A stretch of DNA of 64,000 nucleotides, from NCBI GenBank assembly GCA_009911195.1, contig QXWV01000016.1:1-64000 (forward strand), read 5' to 3'. Below are positions 17,101 to 23,135 of this stretch, piece by piece (the first letter of the stretch is position 1; each line of letters opens with the position of its first letter). Source of the DNA: Lachnospiraceae bacterium. Its GTDB lineage: Bacteria > Bacillota > Clostridia > Lachnospirales > Lachnospiraceae. The notes beneath the pieces were generated by a model that worked only from the letters and a program-made list of their open reading frames with translations, was not told where the DNA came from and did no database searches. Made by a program: the position numbers and the translations under genes.

Positions 17101-18659
17101 CCCCAGTATCTAATAATAATTCCACTATTTTTGTTAATCATATATGCGTCTTGAGCAATAGAACCATGCATACTATATTTCCAAAATTTAGTATTAATAA
17201 AATCAGAAATATAGGGAATTTCAATCTTATATTTCCACCCCTCATAAAATAAGGAATCTATTATGATTCCATCATTATGTTTACATATCTGCACATCAGA
17301 AAAAACAGCGCATTTTTGCGTTCTATAAATTAATCTGCTATTAGCTAAAATTTCATTATCTAATCCAAAATAACTTGCAATCGCTACAAGTTCATAACCA
17401 ATTCCAATAAAATAATTAGATACAAATTTATATGACTCTATAAGATGCGGATAAATAAAAATCAGGTTACACGCTAATTTACGTAAATCGTCACCAGATA
17501 AATCACCTATATATTTTTCCAACGCTTCAAGGATATCACCCACATCTGTTGCCGTTTCCATTTGGTCAGAAAATAAAGTATTTAAACAAATAGCACGAAG
17601 AATTTTAGATGCTGCTTCAATGTATTCTTTACAAAATTTCTGAGTTTCTTCTCCCGTAAATAACCTATCCGCCATTGAAGTAAATTGTTCACGTGTATTC
17701 TCTACTGCCTTTTTTGTCATAGTATCTACAATACCTTCATAAACATTGTTAGCTATTTCAGCGCCGACCATACCTATAACCGCACCTTTTACTCCAAATC
17801 CTCCTCCTTCAAATTGAATACTTTTTCGTTCTGTGTCTTTTATAACAAGCTCCTGCGCTTTTTCGCCCAACTGCTCTAATAAGTTATTATATGCTTTTTC
17901 AAGATTCTCCTTAATATATGAAAAGTCTGTCGCATTTATATATTCATTATGTATCTTATTCATCAATTCATTTTCTATATCTATTTTTTTCAAATGGGAT
18001 TTCAATCTAATCCATTGTGCATCCCTAGCATCACCCAAGACTCGTTCTATAGTTTCATATGCTTCCTTAAAACCTGTACACCTTTTTTCAAATTCATTCT
18101 CAAAAATCACTATTCCATATTGATACGCATCCTTTATGCCTAAAAGTACTAATTTGATTCTTTCGGAAATCGCCCCAACCTCAATACCTTTGCCAAACAA
18201 AGATAGTCCTGTATCTTCTTCAGTAAATTCAATAATCTTTTTTTTGCTATCTATCAATTCAGCTAGTACAGTATAAGCAGAATTTCTCCATTCCTTTTCT
18301 TTGTTCTCCTTTTTAGCCCTTTGCTCATAATCCTCAACTCCTGCAAGTTTCAATAAATCATAAGCATATTCCTCGCCTTGCTTTTTGCACCAGGCAACAT
18401 ACTCATCATAAGAAAGGTTATAGCGAGTAATTAAAGCATAACCAATAATAATGGGATATTTTTCATCTATTATATTCGTTCCTATTCCGTTTTCGTAAAA
18501 TGAATCTAATTCACCAAAACTCCAACCATCCAACATTTGATAAGCTACAGTCTTACCATTATCTATATCCTCATTCTTTGCATTTCCATCGCCACAAATT
18601 TTCAATGCCAATAACTTATTAAATGTATTTTCAACTCGATTAATATCAAATTTTGCCAT
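14199..18659 (-). CDS. Large protein with three PH-like/zinc-ribbon modules, unknown function
   Basis: 1486 residues, start after AGGAGAAACAGCA. Residues 1-460 look mostly helical, with a glycine-rich hydrophobic segment near 284-304. Three divergent repeats follow at about 665-850, 930-1112 and 1220-1385. Each has a YDY/YGY-containing lead-in, a beta-rich core of the form G-x-Y-x-L-Y...V/L-x-I/L-T-D (cores near 710-795, 976-1060, 1269-1350) that resembles bacterial PH or GRAM-like domains, and then a zinc ribbon (Cys823/826/845/848; Cys1092/1095/1108/1111; Cys1365/1368/1382/1385). A fourth ribbon closes the protein (Cys1460/1463/1474/1477). Residues 1135-1195 are a charged coiled coil. I know no named family. 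AT-rich codon use differs from the core genome flanks. Confidence 0.8.
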   Translation of the reverse strand: MAKFDINRVENTFNKLLALKICGDGNAKNEDIDNGKTVAYQMLDGWSFGELDSFYENGIGTNIIDEKYPIIIGYALITRYNLSYDEYVAWCKKQGEEYAYDLLKLAGVEDYEQRAKKENKEKEWRNSAYTVLAELIDSKKKIIEFTEEDTGLSLFGKGIEVGAISERIKLVLLGIKDAYQYGIVIFENEFEKRCTGFKEAYETIERVLGDARDAQWIRLKSHLKKIDIENELMNKIHNEYINATDFSYIKENLEKAYNNLLEQLGEKAQELVIKDTERKSIQFEGGGFGVKGAVIGMVGAEIANNVYEGIVDTMTKKAVENTREQFTSMADRLFTGEETQKFCKEYIEAASKILRAICLNTLFSDQMETATDVGDILEALEKYIGDLSGDDLRKLACNLIFIYPHLIESYKFVSNYFIGIGYELVAIASYFGLDNEILANSRLIYRTQKCAVFSDVQICKHNDGIIIDSLFYEGWKYKIEIPYISDFINTKFWKYSMHGSIAQDAYMINKNSGIIIRYWGGAEGKETYDKESRMTSAQILNQINGWKNINVKDFSQRVETNKSEESFEHIVRCEMIYNDSHDAFMVMHCDQDAYLNICIGCQDSMEDNVETIEEIMHGIVITKEPCNSKNIFFGCTKTEILDIFRRERETEAEKYFKKHNEELPFAIAFRKNFKLLLDGRIIGNLIINKYDYEIHNQDIIMWLEGQKPAGQYILYASYYVIITDFKILLRDKDGRLIEFMINEVAEILLVSTNVVGDVPRLYIRLIDKGESIIRINEQHLSEYLLVIELINRSLAPLIWNKSALYYSEAQKLLRKNSEKIIFCTKCKKISYVDYKGSVLKDSYFCRNCGNENKEKNFIIENKPYNLFNGNFQKRIAELSSESYFKPEDDIIKKYNLKEYSIDDESSERSRFLEKAKGYVISMEGELDYQSAIIYRTLFKGFIKQYLDNEQTIEDYDYKLTDSSILLQTLLKTNQIGQYVLFGSEKIVITDFYIYLHGYSRDYVYSLKDIVEIIPIRGVSNSNYRGVCIHRTDEKFIIVEDASLSDLSKLLDCINIVLEESLKYRESLKKIRAKRNYYYYTYANEKDEAYVYCPDCKTWTTRSKSGNVCNECKMSVSKGYLKERNSEIDAQKNNFKAIFEEKIEKKIQAEIIEDASNQGLVELGMKLHEAREEKEKTKREEKRKKQEEQRIRHNAYIETNDKERKQLIRKKLEDNPQSGWNELLFSIHFRKRIKVLCHACSSIAKDFKIARYGYNINVNETRKFLEEIGLIHEYIIYYDKNILLTDKAMYICSLKQKYQLTKLQEIACYKNNGDYKVFIQYDNSRIPVKLIEMGNNLDLLLIINVSLETLRDNLYEIKYDKYKQCCYHCGSDSIKGGIVNWFCNDCGTKIPPSKIYINYWNLHSSELKYYREQVASKNLEKFEGSDMLLDERNDFELYKTCMEEGRDGQGLNKMFSSTIFCPYCGEKIERTSKFCNFCGKENKYRKI

Positions 18660-18913
18660 TGCTGTTTCTCCTCAGTTTCATTTTTATATACACAATATAT
18701 TTCTGTAAATTTTCTACAACAGCAGCAAACTATAACTTCTGTCATTATATTGCAGAACATTCAACATCTGATGCTACTTAAAGCTTTAATCCAGAAATTA
18801 TATTTATTATCATGCTACTTTTCTATTCTACACTAAAAATATATGATGTGCAAGAGCACCTTGCATATATGCACACTGCCTATAAGCAACTTTTTTTAAC
18901 GCACTTCTCTTGC

Positions 18914-18919
18914 TATAAT
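18914..18919 (+). promoter_or_regulatory. Extended -10 promoter element for the XRE gene
   Basis: TATAAT preceded by TG one base upstream, within TCTCTTGCTATAAT. The same 14 bases occur upstream of the YesM-type kinase gene at 7216-7229. It is 19 bases ahead of the XRE start. Confidence 0.6.
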
Positions 18920-18937
18920 CAAAAAAAGGAGACTGAT

Positions 18938-19168
18938 ATGACAATCCAATTAAGAATCAAAGAAATTCTTGAAGAAAAAGGAAAAACAAATTACTGGCTG
19001 AGCCAACAATTAGGGATGTGTTACCGAAACTACCATAATATCGTTACTAACCAGACATCTGCTATCCGATTCGATACTTTAGAGCGGTTATGTGAGATTT
19101 TGGATGTTCCTGTAGGAGATTTGTTTGAGCAGATAGATGATAAAAAAGAATGCGGCCAGCCGCTATAA
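18938..19168 (+). CDS. XRE-family helix-turn-helix regulator
   Basis: A 76-residue Cro/CI-type DNA-binding protein: the helix-turn-helix runs through NYWLSQQLGMCYRNYHNIV and the family ending LCEILDVPVGDLFEQ is present. ATG 18938 follows AAGGAG; the frame is open further upstream but without a site. It is divergent from the 1486-residue gene and could repress that operon, or it may be the regulator of the broken mobile element whose relaxase remnant lies convergent to it. Confidence 0.88.
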   Translation: MTIQLRIKEILEEKGKTNYWLSQQLGMCYRNYHNIVTNQTSAIRFDTLERLCEILDVPVGDLFEQIDDKKECGQPL

Positions 19169-19171
19169 GCA

Positions 19172-19665
19172 GCCAGCCTTGTTCTTTATTCAAGAACTCT
19201 AATGTTTCAATCGCTCCTGTTGCCATAATCTGATATTTGCGTAGAATTTCATTAAATATTGCCTCATGCTGTTTGATTTCCGGAAAAGACGAATGCCATT
19301 TCCTTCCATCCTGGAAATTAATAGTGTTCACCGCAAAATGGATGTGACAACGCTTTTCCGATTCCCAATGCACAGCAAATACCGCCTGATGCCCTATCTG
19401 GAAATAAACCTGGCAGCATTCCATGCCGACAAAGTATCTCTGGATTTCTTCCAAGCCGTTCAAACTCACAGTCTTTCAAGTTCAGGACTTCATGGTACAT
19501 CCTTCTGCCTTTCCTGCTGTTAATACCATGAATATACTGCACATAACGGAATTTCTGAATCATGTTGTCAACAGAGTGAAAACAGGCAGCGCCTACAGCA
19601 CCATAATTAATCAAATCGCTTCCTCTTTCCGCGTTTTCCCTTGTTCTTGTGACATCGGCGGTACA
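19172..19665 (-). pseudogene. Relaxase/mobilisation nuclease, frameshifted fragment
   Basis: Two frames are needed. The first (to about 19480) reads INYGAVGAACFHSVDNMIQ, FRYVQYIHGIN and GRRMYHEVLNL; the second (from about 19469) continues GLEEIQRYFVG, HQAVFAVHWESEKRCHIHF, AVNTINFQDGRKW. HIHFAVN is the metal-binding His motif of conjugative relaxases. The frame changes near 19470. The C-terminal part of the protein, normally hundreds of residues, is absent, and the end runs into the convergent XRE gene. A non-functional remnant of a conjugative or mobilisable element. Confidence 0.75.
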
Positions 19666-19934
19666 GTAAAATGACACATTCACAGTTTTTTTATTTCCTA
19701 TTGGTATTTTTATTTTTTTATAACCTTTCCTCAAAATATATCCCTTATTTAAAACACACCACCTCTCCGATATTTTTCATTTCTTTAACTTTGTTTACTT
19801 TTATGTTAGAAGCTTTCATAATTTTTAACTTTTCCTTACTTTCTTTCCCCAAATCCTATTTAACATACCTTTCACTATCTGTAAGTAAAGACATCATTAA
19901 CAATTTAATAAAAAAACGATAGGAGGTGCCAAAA

Positions 19935-20120
19935 ATGCTAGATGGTTATCAGGATATTATTACTATACCCGAAATTGCCGGAATTCTGTATATTGGAAAG
20001 AACCGTGTATATGAATTGCTGGAAAACGGCACTATAAAGGGATTTCGGATTGGCCGTGTATGGAAGGTTCCAAAAGAATCCCTGAAAGAATACATTCTGA
20101 TGCAGAGCAGGCTAAAATAA
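19935..20120 (+). CDS. Excisionase-family helix-turn-helix protein
   Basis: 61-residue MerR-like DNA-binding protein of the helix-turn-helix 17/excisionase family: ITIPEIAGILYIGKNRVYELL, then GFRIGRVWKVPKESLKEYI. ATG 19935 lies 8 bases after AGGAGG. In intact integrative elements such a gene sits beside a tyrosine or serine integrase; none is present here, which supports decay of the element. Confidence 0.85.
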   Translation: MLDGYQDIITIPEIAGILYIGKNRVYELLENGTIKGFRIGRVWKVPKESLKEYILMQSRLK

Positions 20121-20128
20121 AAATCAGC

Positions 20129-20205
20129 TATTCCCAGCCGGATGGTATACCTCTGGGGAGTAACCCCAGAGGTCTTATGCACTGGCCGAAGCCACTGGGA
20201 ATTTC
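20129..20205. repeat. Nested inverted repeats after the excisionase gene
   Basis: A perfect 9-base stem, CCTCTGGGG (20150-20158) with CCCCAGAGG (20164-20172), lies inside a wider ATTCCCAG/CTGGGAAT pair. There is no T-run, so a simple terminator is unlikely. It may be a processing signal or recombination-related structure. Confidence 0.5.
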
Positions 20206-20249
20206 CTTTCCCTTTATGTCTTCCCAAAGTATGATATCCGTCTTTTCTG

Positions 20250-20543
20250 TCATCTGATTAATTCCAATTTTCGCAGCACAGATATGCAATCTCTGAATCC
20301 GTATTCATAGGCTTTTATAGCATAAAAATCAGTATTCTTAATGTGTAATGAAACAAGCCCTTCCACTGCAAGGCTTTGCTGCATATCCATACCGGACATC
20401 TCCAGCCTTTTCATCTGTTCCCAAATCTGTTTCTGCAGACCCGTAAATTTCCCATCCTGCATCAGAATATCCTCAAGTCTTTCATTAATAAAATATTCCG
20501 CTGTCATTTCAAACACGTCCTTTCCCATGGTATCATCTTTCAT
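20250..20543 (-). CDS. Conserved element-associated hypothetical protein
   Basis: 97 residues from ATG 20543, which follows AAAGGAG. Mostly helical; a C-terminal ...DFYAIKAYEYGFRDCISVL pattern resembles small DUF6809-like proteins of clostridial integrative elements, but the match is by general layout only. The start overlaps the stop of the small gene upstream. No function is known to me. Confidence 0.6.
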   Translation of the reverse strand: MKDDTMGKDVFEMTAEYFINERLEDILMQDGKFTGLQKQIWEQMKRLEMSGMDMQQSLAVEGLVSLHIKNTDFYAIKAYEYGFRDCISVLRKLELIR

Positions 20544-20670
20544 TATTCCCGCTCTCCTTTTCCTCGATTTCCTTAAGAAGCTGACCGGCTCTATCCAATA
20601 CTGCCTCAAAGGGATTCAAAATAGTAATTGGTATCAACCTGTCCTGCTCTGCCGTTTCAATATATACCAT
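20533..20670 (-). CDS. Small hypothetical protein overlapping the next gene
   Basis: A 45-residue frame begins MVYIETAEQDRLIPIT, continues LNPFEAVLDRAGQLLKEIEE and ends over the start of the 97-residue gene. The acidic/basic helical content looks protein-like and the overlap suggests translational coupling. No clear ribosome site is seen, so the true start is uncertain. Not recognised. Confidence 0.45.
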   Translation of the reverse strand: MVYIETAEQDRLIPITILNPFEAVLDRAGQLLKEIEEKESGNNER

Positions 20671-20817
20671 GGTATCGAGCAACCCATTTATTAGTTTCTC
20701 TGCCTGATACAGTTAATCCAAATAATTTAACTCCATAATCTACCCTCTGTAAACTTTCTGTTTTAGTCATCCCAATACCCTGAAATTCTTAAATTTATGC
20801 GTCTTAAGGGCATTCTT

Positions 20818-20847
20818 AAATTGACCTGCGAATTGACCTCTCAATCT
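20818..20847. repeat. Direct repeat B (AAATTGACCT unit)
   Basis: Same orientation and layout as the copy at 11943-11972: AAATTGACCT, a short gap, ATTGACCT. The two copies bracket about 8.9 kb that contains the HEPN/MNT pair, the 1486-residue operon and the relaxase and excisionase genes. Confidence 0.5.
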
Positions 20848-20937
20848 GAAAAACTCCTCAAAATTTAAATTTTTCAGTAAACAGCTTTCTATAGCTTAAA
20901 AAGGAAAATTGGGAATTCTAAGATGATATTTTTGTGA

Positions 20938-21057
20938 AACCCACATAGACACTGTATTTCCAGGCAATCGAGTAGGGAAGAGCCATCTTCCCCTACTCGT
21001 GCGCCGGGCGTCCATCAGATTGCTGACACATTTCATTTGGACGCCCGTGTGCATAAA
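20938..21057. repeat. Dispersed hairpin repeat, copy 2
   Basis: First hairpin CGAGTAGGGAAGA/TCTTCCCCTACTCG (20969-20999); second CGGGCGTCCA (21005-21014) with TGGACGCCCG (21038-21047), ending TGTGCATAAA. It matches copy 3 at 21534-21657 over about 120 bases, including the leader ACCC-x-CATA-x-x-CACTG. On the minus strand it begins at the terminator at 21054-21087. Confidence 0.75.
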
Positions 21058-21087
21058 GAAAACCCGGCAGATTATCTCTGCCAGGTT
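21054..21087 (-). terminator. Orphan terminator, near-copy of the tRNA-Gln terminator
   Basis: AACCCGGCAG (21061-21070) pairs with CTGCCAGGTT (21078-21087), followed on the minus strand by TTTTCTTT. The hairpin, the T-run and the adjacent TTCGCTGG match the terminator and 3' end of the tRNA-Gln at 21743-21787, yet no tRNA precedes it. Confidence 0.7.
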
Positions 21088-21144
21088 ATTTTCGCTGGAT
21101 TTGGATTATGCGAGTCCTTGGAATAACCAACCCAGTTCTTAAAT

Positions 21145-21208
21145 CAAAGACCCCGCTGCAAGCAACGGGGTATCAAACTTGCAGCGCTGCAAAGCAGCGG
21201 GGTCTTTG
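21145..21208. repeat. Large stem-loop
   Basis: A 15-base perfect inverted repeat: CAAAGACCCCGCTGC (21145-21159) and GCAGCGGGGTCTTTG (21194-21208). The loop contains further GCAGCG/CGCTGC complementarity. A second 9-base hairpin, AATCCAACC/GGTTGGATT, follows at 21235-21255. No coding frame. Confidence 0.7.
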
Positions 21209-21299
21209 ACCCTCGCGGCAGTCGCCAAATGTCTAATCCAACCTTGGGTTGGATTTAAGCATGTCCACTTGGCTCGTTGCTCGCGGGAATAAACATCTT

Positions 21300-21475
21300 T
21301 TATGCCGCCTTATTATAATCTATAATCATAACTTCGCTGATTATATTTCCAGCCATCCTGCTCAGCTTTTCAATTTCCTTCATAATAGCCATTGAAAAAA
21401 ATTCCTCGCCACACTGGACACATTTTTGCATGGTACATTTTTAATAATCAAAATACCATTTTGTAATTTTTCAGG
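21300..21475 (-). pseudogene. YgiT-type zinc-finger antitoxin remnant, frameshifted
   Basis: One frame reads LQNGILIIKNVPC; a second continues KCVQCGEEFFSMAIMKEIEK and ends SEVMIIDYNKAA. Together these match the second CxxC and helical C-terminus of YgiT-type zinc-finger antitoxins (MqsA-like). A small deletion at the CxxC, near 21430, shifts the frame, and the N-terminal CxxC part is missing. No toxin gene lies next to it. Confidence 0.5.
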
Positions 21476-21533
21476 AAAACTTATTTAAATATAAAAATTA
21501 AATTATTCATATCCAAGACCATAATTTTCAGGA

Positions 21534-21657
21534 AAACCCGCATAACCACTGCATTTCCTAGCAATCAAGTAGGGAAGAGCTATCTTCCCCTACTCGTGCG
21601 CCGAACGCCCGTCAGCTTGCTGACACATTTCATTTGAACGCCCGTGTGCATAAAAAA
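21534..21657. repeat. Dispersed hairpin repeat, copy 3
   Basis: AAGTAGGGAAGA/TCTTCCCCTACT hairpin, then CGAACGCCCGTCAGC...TTTGAACGCCCGTG with an inner GTCAGC/GCTGAC hairpin, ending TGTGCATAAAAAA. It lies downstream of the tRNA-Gln terminator on the minus strand. It closely resembles copy 2, and its 3' half resembles copy 1. Confidence 0.75.
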
Positions 21658-21742
21658 GAGTTGGCTCAGCGGCCAATTCCAAAAAATGCTTCGCATTCTT
21701 TCCTAATGACTTACAACACTGTGGCGTAATTTCCTATCATAT

Positions 21743-21774
21743 AAAGAAAACCCGGCAGGTTCATTCTGCCGGGT
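21743..21774 (-). terminator. Terminator of tRNA-Gln
   Basis: ACCCGGCAG/CTGCCGGGT stem (21750-21758 with 21766-21774) followed on the minus strand by TTTTCTTT, about 9 bases after the tRNA 3' end. Confidence 0.85.
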
Positions 21775-21782
21775 CGCATTCG

Positions 21783-21854
21783 CTGGGCTACAAGGATTCG
21801 AACCTTGAGATGACGGAGTCAGAGTCCGTTGCCTTACCGTTTGGCGATAGCCCA
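21783..21854 (-). tRNA. tRNA-Gln (CTG anticodon)
   Basis: Full cloverleaf: acceptor TGGGCTA/TAGCCCA, D stem GCC/GGC, anticodon stem ACGGA/TCCGT around loop CTCTGAC (anticodon CTG), T arm CAAGG-TTCGAAT-CCTTG. Discriminator G. CCA is not encoded, as is common in Bacillota. It sits at the edge of the degraded mobile island. Confidence 0.95.
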
Positions 21855-21954
21855 ATATTTAAAGCATTTACTTGCTACAGTTTGATATTATACATGGTTT
21901 TGTTCCGGATTGCAAGTACTATTTTAAATTTTTTTAATTTTTTATACAATTTAA

Positions 21955-21999
21955 TTCAGGGCAGCCCGCAGAACATATGGCATGCCGCATTGCCCTGAA
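21955..21999 (-). terminator. Terminator-like hairpin after cysK
   Basis: TTCAGGGCA (21955-21963) pairs with TGCCCTGAA (21991-21999). On the minus strand it follows the cysK stop and leads into an AT-rich tract. Confidence 0.6.
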
Positions 22000-22080
22000 C
22001 CAAATGATTATATTTCCCCTGATTCTATATTTTATCCCATCTATTCCATAATGCCCCGCCGCTCTGGCGCACAGCAATAA

Positions 22081-23016
22081 TCATTCCCCTTCAAAAAGCG
22101 GCGTGGAAAAATACCTCTCCGCCGTATCCGGCAGCACTGTTACTACGGTCTTGTCTTTTCCCAGTTTCTTAGCCAGTTTCAGAGCTGCCGCCACATTCGT
22201 TCCACTGGAAATGCCGCACATAATACCTTCCAGCCTTGCCAAATCCTTGGCAGTCTGTATAGCTTCTTCATCCGTTACGATATAAACATCGTCATATATC
22301 TTCTGGTTCAGGTTTTTCGGTATCAGCCCATCCCCGATTCCCATCTGCAGATGAGTCCCTATCGTTCCTCCGGCCAGTATTGCCGCGTTTTCCGGCTCCA
22401 CTGCCCATATTTCAATATTCGGGTTCTGCGCTTTCAGCACTTCGCCTATACCGCTTATCGTTCCTCCCGTTCCAATCCCCGAACAGAAACCATGAATCGG
22501 CCCTGCTACCTGTTCCATAATCTCCAGCCCTGTATGATGCTTATGCACTAATGGATTTGCCGGATTTTCAAACTGCTGGGGAACATAGACATCGGGATTT
22601 TCCTCCGCCATCTTCATCGCCATGGCAAGGCATTCGTCAATACAGTCTCCGATATTTCCGGCATCATGTACCAAAATAACTTCCGCACCATAATGGCGCA
22701 CCAGCTTTCTCCTCTCCTCGCTGACCGAATCCGGCATTATGATGATTGTGCGGTATCCCCTGACAGCCCCTATCAGCGCCAGCCCAATGCCCTGATTCCC
22801 GCTTGTAGGCTCCACAATCACCGTATTTTTATGAATCAGCCCTTCCTTTTCCGCCTGACGAATCATATTGTACGCCGTCCGTGTCTTAATGGAGCCACCC
22901 ACATTCAGCCCTTCAAACTTTACCAATACCTCTGCACTGTCCGCATCCTGGTTCATACGGTTCAGCCTTATCATCGGCGTATGCCCTATGGCATCCAATA
23001 CATTTTCATATATCAT
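22081..23016 (-). CDS. cysK: Cysteine synthase (O-acetylserine sulfhydrylase)
   Basis: Makes L-cysteine from O-acetylserine and sulfide with PLP. 311 residues, the usual length for CysK. PLP lysine Lys44 sits in GGSIKTRTA, the substrate loop is TSGNQG at about 72-77, and the PLP phosphate loop is GIGTGGTISGIG. The residue after the lysine is Thr instead of the more usual Asp (SxKDR). The ATG at 23016 follows GGAG by 7 bases. Monocistronic by position. Confidence 0.93.
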   Translation of the reverse strand: MIYENVLDAIGHTPMIRLNRMNQDADSAEVLVKFEGLNVGGSIKTRTAYNMIRQAEKEGLIHKNTVIVEPTSGNQGIGLALIGAVRGYRTIIIMPDSVSEERRKLVRHYGAEVILVHDAGNIGDCIDECLAMAMKMAEENPDVYVPQQFENPANPLVHKHHTGLEIMEQVAGPIHGFCSGIGTGGTISGIGEVLKAQNPNIEIWAVEPENAAILAGGTIGTHLQMGIGDGLIPKNLNQKIYDDVYIVTDEEAIQTAKDLARLEGIMCGISSGTNVAAALKLAKKLGKDKTVVTVLPDTAERYFSTPLFEGE

Positions 23017-23135
23017 AATAATCTCCAATTCCTTTTCTTCATTATTTTTCCATTCTATCACAAGAAGAGGAATATGCAAGCTTTCTTTTATTATACGCCG
23101 GAATCTATTTTAGGCTCCTTTTTGAGCCCTTTCCC

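Noticed and set aside
19671-19922. Hydrophobic 83-residue frame
   Set aside because: Phe/Leu-rich only because the DNA is AT-rich; no ribosome site, and it overlaps the antisense relaxase remnant.
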